Shown here: positions 16,784 through 23,328 of the stretch, piece by piece | Position numbering within the stretch: position 1 is the first letter of the stretch | How the letters are laid out: every line of letters begins with the position of its first letter | Program-made: the position numbers and the translations under genes | Source of the DNA: Plantibacter flavus | Lineage (GTDB): Bacteria; Actinomycetota; Actinomycetes; Actinomycetales; Microbacteriaceae | NCBI RefSeq assembly: GCF_002024505.1 | Contig: NZ_CP019402.1 | Coordinates: 434,001 to 498,000, forward strand | DNA length: 64,000 nt | Direction: 5' to 3' | The notes under the pieces: model-generated | Told to the model about the DNA's origin: nothing | What the model saw: only the letters and a program-made list of their open reading frames with translations | Databases searched by the model: none

Positions 16784-16834
16784 TTGACAGTGGGCCCGAT
16801 GGTTCGGCAGGCTTCGTCAGAAAAACCGCTTTCC
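16784..16834 (+). promoter_or_regulatory. Predicted -35 and LacI operator (site 3) for the anchored glycosidase operon
   Basis: A perfect TTGACA (16784-16789) is followed by only a poor -10 (near 16808). At 16821-16834 lies AAAAACCGCTTTCC, sharing the CGCTTT core and flanking A-tract/C of sites 1 and 2. It lies 36 bp upstream of the start codon, where a repressor would block initiation. Confidence 0.5.
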
Positions 16835-16869
16835 CCGTCGGACGGGGCACGCTCAACGAGGAGACAGTG

Positions 16870-19800
16870 ATGACCGAACGAACACGACGCCCGTCGCACC
16901 CGCGGCGGCTCGCGGCAGCAACGCTGGGGGTCCTCCTCGCGGTCGGCGCCCTGGCGCAACCGACCGCGGCGGTGGCGCAGGAGACGACGATCCCCGTCGA
17001 GGATCTCGTGGGCTGGTCGGGTGTCGCGTTCGACGGGACGTCGGTCGCGCCGAGTGCTCCGCGCATCGCCGCCGACGGCCACACGGGTGCGGGCGCCGTC
17101 GAGGTCCTCCTGGACACCGGAGCGCGCACGGTGGACGGCTGGGAGATGGCCGTCCGGTCCCTGGACGACGCCCCGCTGGATTCGGTGTCGTTCTGGGTCC
17201 GCGCGGAGAACGTGACCACCGTCGGTGTCCAGCTCGTGGACGCGACCGGGCAGACGCACCAGAGCTTCCTCCCGGTCCCCGCGTCCGACGGGTGGCAGGA
17301 GCTCACCCTGCAATCGCCCGTGACCGACCCGAGTCACAGCGCCTGGGGCGGCGCTGGTGACGGGATCTGGCACGGCCCGGCGCGGCAGGTCGGCTTCGTC
17401 GTCAACGGGTGGGCTCGGGCGGACACAGCCCAGCCGTCCGCCCGCCTGCTCGTCGACGACCTCACCGTCCGGGCCGCGGACGCCCCCTCCGGGTTCGCCC
17501 TGACCCCGGGGACGCTCGGCAACCTGTTCACCGAGGGCGATCCGCTCGCCTTCCCCTACACGACCGGTGCCGACACGGTGCGCTGGACCGTCACGGACGG
17601 GGACGGACGCGTGGTCGACGAAGGCGAGGAGGACGCCGACGGTGCGCTGGACCTCACCGCACCCGGTCGCGGATGGTTCTCGCTGTCCGTCGAAGGCCTC
17701 GCCGCCGGCGAGTCGGTGGGTTCCGCCACCACGACGTTCGCGGTCCTCGCCGAGACCGACGTCGCCGCCACGGCGACCGGGCGGTACGGTGCAGCCACCC
17801 ACTATGGCCAGGGCTGGGACCCGGCCTCGATGGGCGCTCTCGCGGTCGGCGGTGTCGCGCAGTTCCGCGACGAGGTGTACTGGAGCGAGGTCGAGACGAC
17901 CCCAGGCGTCTACGACTGGTCGCGCCCGCGAGCCGAGTTCCTCGATGCTGCACGCGATTCCGGCGTCAAACCGCTCCTCCTCGCCGGCTACGGCAACCCG
18001 CTCTACGACGGTGGCAACGGACCGGTGAGTGACGAAGCCGTGTCCGCGTACGCCGCGTACGCGGCGGCGATGGCCGACGAGTTCGGCGACATGTCGACGG
18101 GCCTCGAGATCTGGAACGAGTGGGACCTCGGGCTCGGTGGCAACACCAACGTCGCCCCGGAGCACTACGTCGACCTCCTCGCCGCGGCGTCCCCCGCCGT
18201 GAAGGCGGTCGCCCCCGAGCTGCCGGTCATCGGTCCCGCGGTCGCGAACCTCAACACCGACTGGCTCGAGCAGACGTTCCGTCTCGGAGCGCTGCAATAC
18301 CTGGACGGCATCGTCCTGCACCCCTACAGCTACCCGGTCGGGGCCGAGGCGCTCGACGAGACCCTCAGCCGTGTCGACGCGCTGGTCCGGCGGTACAACG
18401 GCGGCGAGTCCATCCCCCTGTGGGTGACCGAGCTCGGCTGGCCGACCGGCACGAACGCCCGAGCCGTCTCCGAGTCGTCGCAGGCGGCCGACATCGCCAA
18501 GTCGGCGGTCATCACGGCTATGCACGACGTGCAGCGGACCTTCATCTACGACCTCGTCAACGACGGTGTGGACGCGCAGGAGACCGAGGAGAACTTCGGC
18601 CTGCTGCACCACCCGCAGGACCCGCTGGGCGCGTTCACCCCGAAGCCGGCGTTCGTCTCCTACTCCACGGCGGCCGGGCTGCTGCTGGACGCGACGGCCA
18701 CGGGACGGGACACCTCCGTCGCCGATCTCTGGAACGTCTCCTTCGACACGCCCGACGGGCCACTGCATGCGCTCTGGTCGACCTCGGACCGGGCGGTCAC
18801 CCTCGGGTTGCGCGGGGAGGTCGTGATCACGGACCTGTACGGCGCGTCGCGCACCGTCGCGGCCGGCGACGGCACGAGTATCCTGCTCGAACTGGGGGAG
18901 GGCCCGGTGTACGTCCAGGGCGAGGTGGCCGGTGTGACCGCTTCGGAGACCGGGCTGACGCTCGACCCCGCCTACCTGGGGCAGACGGTCACCGCGAGGT
19001 GGACCATGGACAACCGGGCGGGTACCACCGACCGTACCGTCGTGCTCCGCTTCGACGACGGCCAGGAGGCGTCGCAGACGGTCGCCGCCGGAACCACCGG
19101 AAGCGTCGTCGTCGAGCTGCCACCGGCGAGCGCGCTCGGAGAGCTGCTCGTCGAGGCCACCCTTCTCGAGGACGACGTCGTGCTCGGGCGCCTCACAGCA
19201 CGCACCACCGTCGGGGAACCCGTCACGCTCGTCGGCGATCAGGTCGCCCTGGCCGACGGCAGCGCACTCCGCCTGACCGTGGACAACGCCTCGGGCGAGC
19301 CGGTCACGATCGACCGACTGACCGTCGACCTCGGCGGTTCCACGCAGACGTTCCTCGACGGGGTGACGGTCGCGGCACACGAGTCGGCGACCGCCGATCT
19401 CCCGCTCGCCGGTCTCGCCGGTCGCACGGACTGGAGCGCCGTGGCGCTCGTGGGCGGGCGCGAACTGACGGCGTCGGGTGTCGTCGTGCCCCTCGACCTC
19501 GGAACCGCGGTCGACGCCGCGCATCGGACGATCGAGGTGGACGGCGTGCTCGACGACCTCGACGACCTCACGCCGATCGTCCCGGCGGCCACCGGACGTG
19601 CCGCTGACGACCAGTCCGCGCGGGCCTGGTACACCTGGGACGAGGACGACCTCTTCCTGTCGGTCGAGGTGACCGACGACGTCCACGACCAGCCGGCGGC
19701 CGGCGCGAACATCTGGCAGGGCGACTCGGTGCAGTTCACCGTCGCAGCGGGTGCCCCGGGATCGGCCACCGGATGGCATGAACTCGGGATGGCGCTGACC

Positions 19801-20307
19801 CCGGCCGGGCCCCAGCTGTACCGGTGGCTCGCGGTGGGCGAGGGTCCCGGGACGGTCGCGGGAGCGCGGGTCGCCGTCGAACGGGACGACGCCGCCGCGA
19901 CGACCGTGTACGAGGTGGCGGTGCCCTGGGTGCGGCTCACCGGTGTCCGTCCGGACGCGGCACTGCTGAGCAGTGCCTTCATCGTGAACGAGGCCGACGG
20001 AGAGGGGCGCGACGGGTACCTCGCTTGGGGCGGTGGCATCGCGGCCGAGAAGGACTCCGCGCAGTTCCTGCCCGTGCGGCTCATGCCGGCGGCCGGTACC
20101 GGTGGTGGCACGGATCCGGGCACGGGTACCGGCACCTCGGGTGGCTTGGACGGAGAAGCCGCGTCGACGGCCCAGTCCGGGACGCGCGGTCTCGCCGGCA
20201 CCGGAGTCGACGGCACGGCGACGCTCGCGATGCTCGGACTCGGGGCACTCGCCGCCGGGGCGCTCGTCGTCGCGCGTGGCCGACGCGCGAGTGGCCACCG
20301 ACCGTGA
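16870..20307 (+). CDS. Secreted, LAxTG-anchored multidomain clan-A glycoside hydrolase (family not recognised)
   Basis: 1,145 aa. A signal peptide ends near AVAQ (residue 37). A beta-sandwich, carbohydrate-binding-like region follows (about 40-200; FWVRAENVTTVGVQLVD, RLLVDDLTV). The TIM barrel has the acid/base Glu417 in LEIWNEWDLG and the nucleophile Glu521 in LWVTELGWPTG, as in clan A (GH5/39/51-like). A Ca-binding CBM9-like domain is near 890-1060 (IEVDGVLDDLDDL, WDEDDLFLSVEV, WQGDSVQF). The end is LAGTG (from residue 1108), a hydrophobic helix and RGRR, a class E sortase signal. ATG 16870 has GAGGAG 6 nt upstream; the frame is open further 5' but that part overlaps promoter elements. First gene of a two-gene operon with the rhamnosidase. 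A good candidate for the enzyme that defines system B's substrate. Confidence 0.82.
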   Translation: MTERTRRPSHPRRLAAATLGVLLAVGALAQPTAAVAQETTIPVEDLVGWSGVAFDGTSVAPSAPRIAADGHTGAGAVEVLLDTGARTVDGWEMAVRSLDDAPLDSVSFWVRAENVTTVGVQLVDATGQTHQSFLPVPASDGWQELTLQSPVTDPSHSAWGGAGDGIWHGPARQVGFVVNGWARADTAQPSARLLVDDLTVRAADAPSGFALTPGTLGNLFTEGDPLAFPYTTGADTVRWTVTDGDGRVVDEGEEDADGALDLTAPGRGWFSLSVEGLAAGESVGSATTTFAVLAETDVAATATGRYGAATHYGQGWDPASMGALAVGGVAQFRDEVYWSEVETTPGVYDWSRPRAEFLDAARDSGVKPLLLAGYGNPLYDGGNGPVSDEAVSAYAAYAAAMADEFGDMSTGLEIWNEWDLGLGGNTNVAPEHYVDLLAAASPAVKAVAPELPVIGPAVANLNTDWLEQTFRLGALQYLDGIVLHPYSYPVGAEALDETLSRVDALVRRYNGGESIPLWVTELGWPTGTNARAVSESSQAADIAKSAVITAMHDVQRTFIYDLVNDGVDAQETEENFGLLHHPQDPLGAFTPKPAFVSYSTAAGLLLDATATGRDTSVADLWNVSFDTPDGPLHALWSTSDRAVTLGLRGEVVITDLYGASRTVAAGDGTSILLELGEGPVYVQGEVAGVTASETGLTLDPAYLGQTVTARWTMDNRAGTTDRTVVLRFDDGQEASQTVAAGTTGSVVVELPPASALGELLVEATLLEDDVVLGRLTARTTVGEPVTLVGDQVALADGSALRLTVDNASGEPVTIDRLTVDLGGSTQTFLDGVTVAAHESATADLPLAGLAGRTDWSAVALVGGRELTASGVVVPLDLGTAVDAAHRTIEVDGVLDDLDDLTPIVPAATGRAADDQSARAWYTWDEDDLFLSVEVTDDVHDQPAAGANIWQGDSVQFTVAAGAPGSATGWHELGMALTPAGPQLYRWLAVGEGPGTVAGARVAVERDDAAATTVYEVAVPWVRLTGVRPDAALLSSAFIVNEADGEGRDGYLAWGGGIAAEKDSAQFLPVRLMPAAGTGGGTDPGTGTGTSGGLDGEAASTAQSGTRGLAGTGVDGTATLAMLGLGALAAGALVVARGRRASGHRP

Positions 20308-23108
20308 CCGACGGCACGCCTCGCCGTCCCGTCGTCACCGGCCTGCGGGTCGGTCGAAGGCGGGACGTCGCCGTCGCCGCGGTCCCCGATCCGTCTGTCT
20401 CGTGGACGGTGGAGGCCGAGCCCGGTTGGGTCGGCGCCCGCGCCGTCGTACGCCTCGACGGTGTCGAGGAGCGCGAGCTCGGCCCCCACGGGGTGCTCGA
20501 GCGCTGGCCGTTCGCACCGCTGGCGCCCGGTTCGGAGCATCGGCTCGAGGTCCGTGTCGACGGTGTCGACGGCACCGCGTCGGAGTGGAGTCCGCCGCTC
20601 CGCTTCGTCACCCGTTTCCTCGACGCGCCCTGGTCCGAGCCGTTCCTCGCCCACCCCGCCCCGACGCGGGAGGCCGAGCCGTTCGTCCTGCGGCGGGTCG
20701 TGACCGTCCCCGCCGGCGTCGTGTCGGCGACGCTGTGGAGCACCTCGCACGGCGTCCACCAGGTCTCCATCAACGGCGTCGACGTCGACGACCATGTCCT
20801 CAAGCCCGGTTGGACGAGCTACCGGGATCGGCTCACGGTCACGGGAACCGAGGTCGGCGCGCTGCTCACCCCGGGGGCGGAGGACGTCGTGACCGTCCGG
20901 GTCGCCGGCGGCTGGTTCACCGAGCGCTACGGCTTCGGCGAGACCGCTCGCCGACACTACGGGGAGCAGCCGACGGTCTCCCTCCGACTCGAGCTGCGAT
21001 GCGCGGACGGTCGGATGGTCCGGGTGGGAGGTGACGGCGCGTGGCTCGTCGACCCTGCGGCCGCCCTCGTCGAGAGCGGCCTCTACGCCGGGGAGACCTG
21101 GGACCTCCGTCTGGAGGTCGACGGTCGGGGTGACGGGTCCGAGCCGTGGCTCGCCGCGGCGGTGCACCCGTTCCCCGCCGACGTCCAGGTGCAGGCCGCC
21201 GACGTCGAGCCGGTGCGCGTCGTCGACGAACGAGCTCCCGTGGCCGTGTGGCCGAACCCCGACGGCACGGGGACGATCATCGACTTCGGTCAGAACCTGG
21301 TCGGTCGGCTCCGGCTCCGCCTGGACGCACCGGCGGGGACCGAGGTGATCCTCCGGCACGCCGAACTGCTCCAGGACGGTGAGCTGTACACCCGGTCGTT
21401 GCGTGCCGCGTCGGCGACCGACCGGTTCGTCGCCGACGGCCGGGGCCCGCGCTGGGTCGAGCCGGAGTTCACCTTCCACGGCTTCCGCTATGCGGAGGTG
21501 CGTGGCGTGCCTGAGTCGGTCGGAGCCGACGACGTCCGCGCCGTCGTCCTGCAGTCCGCGCTGCGCCGCACCGGGTGGTTCTCGTCCTCCGACCCGACGC
21601 TCGACCGCCTCCACGAGAACGTCGTGTGGAGCGTCCGCGGCAACACGCTCGCGATCCCGACCGATTGCCCGCAGCGGGACGAGCGGCTCGGCTGGACGGG
21701 CGACGCGCAGGTCTTCTCGGCAGCCGCGGCGTCGCTGTTCGACGTCGACGCCTGCTTCGCGTCCTGGCTCGACGATCTCGCCCTGGAACAGCGTGCGGCC
21801 GGCGGGGTCGTCCCGACCGTCGTGCCGAACCCGCTCGGCTCGTTCAGCGAGGTCGCCGCAGCGGGCTGGGGTGACGCGGTGACCATGGTGCCGGACGTGC
21901 TCCGCGACCGGTACGGCGATCTGGCGATGGAGCGCCGCCACGCCGCATCCATGCTCGCCTGGGTCGAGGCGTGCGCCGAGCGCGCCGACCCCTCCGGGCT
22001 GTGGGAACGGGGCTTCCAGTACGGCGACTGGCTGGACCCGACGGTGAGCCGACCGGACAAGGCGCGTACCGATCCCGGCCTCGTCGCCACCGCGTTCCAC
22101 GTCCATTCCGCGTGCCTCGCGGGAGCCGCGCTCGAGGCGGCCGGGGACCACCGTGGCGCGGAACGGGCGCGGGCACTCGCCGAGCAAGCGAGCCGGGCCT
22201 TCCGCGACGCCTATCTCACCCCCGCCGGCCGGCTGATGTCCGACACCCCGACCGCCTACGCCCTCGTCCTGGCGTTCGACCTGGCCCCGGTAGGGCGCCG
22301 GACCGTCCTCGCCGAACGACTCGCCGCCCTGCTCCGTGCCGGCGGACACCACCTCGCCACCGGGTTCCTCGGGACGCCGTTCGTGCTCGACGCGCTCCTC
22401 GACCACGGCCAGGAACGGGCCGCCGAGCGCCTGCTGTTCCAGACCGCCTGCCCGTCGTGGCTGTATCCGGTGACCCAGGGCGCGACGACGGTGTGGGAAC
22501 GGCCCGACGCCATCCGGCCGGACGGTTCGGTGCATCCCTCCGGGATGGTGTCCCTCAACCACTGCGCGTTCGGTGCCGTGGCCGACGTGCTGCACCGCCG
22601 CATCGGGGGCCTCGCGCCCGCCGCGCCCGGGTACCGGCGGATCCTCGTGCGACCGTGGTTCCCGGAAGCCCTCCGGCACGCGTCCGTCGTGCACGAGACC
22701 CCGTTCGGCCGCGCGGCGGTCGCCTGGGAACGCGTGCCGGACGGTGTGACGGTGTGCGCGACGGTCCCGACCGGGAGCAGCGCCGAGGTCCGCCTTCCCG
22801 ACCGGCCCGTGTTCGAGGTCGCCTCAGGGACGCATCGATGGACCGTCCTCCTCCCGCCCGCCGAACGGCCCGTCGCCCTGGGGGTCGACGACGACCTGGC
22901 GCGACTCATCGACCACCGTGGCGTGGGTGCGCTCGTCTCGGCGGTCCTGCGGGAGGCCGAACCGGCGCTCGCCGAGGAGTTCGACGCCTACATCCGCTGG
23001 GTGCCGGGACGGACGCTGCGTGCCGAGCTCGCGGCGGTCGCGGCGCCCCCGGAGGTGGTCGCGCGCATCGACGAGGGACTCTCCTCCCTCGCCGTGCCCC
23101 CGCGCTGA
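20304..23108 (+). CDS. Alpha-L-rhamnosidase, GH78 family
   Basis: 934 aa, without a signal peptide, so cytoplasmic. It has the GH78 domain order: N-terminal beta-sandwich domains (VSWTVEAEPG; LRRVVTVPAGVVSATLWSTS with the carbohydrate-binding INGVDV strand), the Bac_rhamnosid region (IIDFGQNLVGRLRLRL), the (alpha/alpha)6 barrel with the diagnostic IPTDCPQRDERLGWTGDAQ near 455-473 that contains the catalytic acid Glu, and a C-terminal beta-sandwich (MVSLNHCAFGAV; YRRILVRPWF). It would release L-rhamnose from imported oligosaccharides. GTG 20304 overlaps the previous stop by GTGA, so it is co-translated with the anchored glycosidase. The C-terminal 60 residues (LIDHRGVGALVSAVLREAEP) look like an added helical tail. 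Confidence 0.92.
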   Translation: MTDGTPRRPVVTGLRVGRRRDVAVAAVPDPSVSWTVEAEPGWVGARAVVRLDGVEERELGPHGVLERWPFAPLAPGSEHRLEVRVDGVDGTASEWSPPLRFVTRFLDAPWSEPFLAHPAPTREAEPFVLRRVVTVPAGVVSATLWSTSHGVHQVSINGVDVDDHVLKPGWTSYRDRLTVTGTEVGALLTPGAEDVVTVRVAGGWFTERYGFGETARRHYGEQPTVSLRLELRCADGRMVRVGGDGAWLVDPAAALVESGLYAGETWDLRLEVDGRGDGSEPWLAAAVHPFPADVQVQAADVEPVRVVDERAPVAVWPNPDGTGTIIDFGQNLVGRLRLRLDAPAGTEVILRHAELLQDGELYTRSLRAASATDRFVADGRGPRWVEPEFTFHGFRYAEVRGVPESVGADDVRAVVLQSALRRTGWFSSSDPTLDRLHENVVWSVRGNTLAIPTDCPQRDERLGWTGDAQVFSAAAASLFDVDACFASWLDDLALEQRAAGGVVPTVVPNPLGSFSEVAAAGWGDAVTMVPDVLRDRYGDLAMERRHAASMLAWVEACAERADPSGLWERGFQYGDWLDPTVSRPDKARTDPGLVATAFHVHSACLAGAALEAAGDHRGAERARALAEQASRAFRDAYLTPAGRLMSDTPTAYALVLAFDLAPVGRRTVLAERLAALLRAGGHHLATGFLGTPFVLDALLDHGQERAAERLLFQTACPSWLYPVTQGATTVWERPDAIRPDGSVHPSGMVSLNHCAFGAVADVLHRRIGGLAPAAPGYRRILVRPWFPEALRHASVVHETPFGRAAVAWERVPDGVTVCATVPTGSSAEVRLPDRPVFEVASGTHRWTVLLPPAERPVALGVDDDLARLIDHRGVGALVSAVLREAEPALAEEFDAYIRWVPGRTLRAELAAVAAPPEVVARIDEGLSSLAVPPR

Positions 23109-23124
23109 GTCCCCGGTGCCTTCG

Positions 23125-23143
23125 GCCAGCGCGGTGCGCTGGC
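23125..23143. repeat. Palindromic repeat 1 (CAGCGC-n3-GCGCTG family)
   Basis: Perfect 8-bp stem GCCAGCGC / GCGCTGGC with a 3-nt loop GGT, directly after the rhamnosidase stop. First of three related palindromes in this gap; may also act as a terminator. Confidence 0.75.
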
Positions 23144-23194
23144 GTGGGCGCGGGTGTGTGGGCGTGGGCGCGGGTCGTACGCGTGAGCGCGGGT
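23142..23194. repeat. Three tandem-like GC-rich repeats
   Basis: GCGTGGGCGCGGGT occurs at 23142-23155 and 23163-23176 (within 23162-23176). A one-base variant, GCGTGAGCGCGGGT, occurs at 23181-23194. The spacing is about 20 bp. The surrounding DNA is a low-complexity G/T-rich strand with no coding character. Confidence 0.7.
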
Positions 23195-23252
23195 CTCCGG
23201 AGGGGCGCGCTCGCGCGTGTGGGGCGCGGTGGCGCCGGTTGGGGTGTGCTCG

Positions 23253-23273
23253 CGTCAGCGCGGCGCGCTGACG
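23253..23273. repeat. Palindromic repeat 2 (CAGCGC-n3-GCGCTG family)
   Basis: Perfect 9-bp stem CGTCAGCGC / GCGCTGACG with loop GGC. Shares the CAGCGC-n3-GCGCTG core with repeats 1 and 3. Confidence 0.75.
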
Positions 23274-23291
23274 TGAAGGCGAGTGTGTGGG

Positions 23292-23312
23292 CGTCAGCGC
23301 ACCGCGCTGGCG
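23292..23312. repeat. Palindromic repeat 3 (CAGCGC-n3-GCGCTG family)
   Basis: Nine-pair stem CGTCAGCGC / GCGCTGGCG (one G-T wobble) with loop ACC, lying 17 bp before the stop of the convergent DUF2207 gene. The whole 220-bp gap 23109-23328 otherwise holds only GC-rich repeats. Confidence 0.7.
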
Positions 23313-23328
23313 TCAGGGGGAGAGGGGG

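Noticed and set aside
16732..20298. A 1,188-codon minus-strand open frame opposite the anchored glycosidase (and others at 19239-22694 and 6138-8549)
   Set aside because: Arg/Gly/Asp-rich low-complexity translations with no domain, opposite well-supported genes; such long antisense frames are expected at 70% GC.
23125..23312. CRISPR array
   Set aside because: Repeats are short palindromes with irregular spacing, only three copies, and no cas genes nearby.
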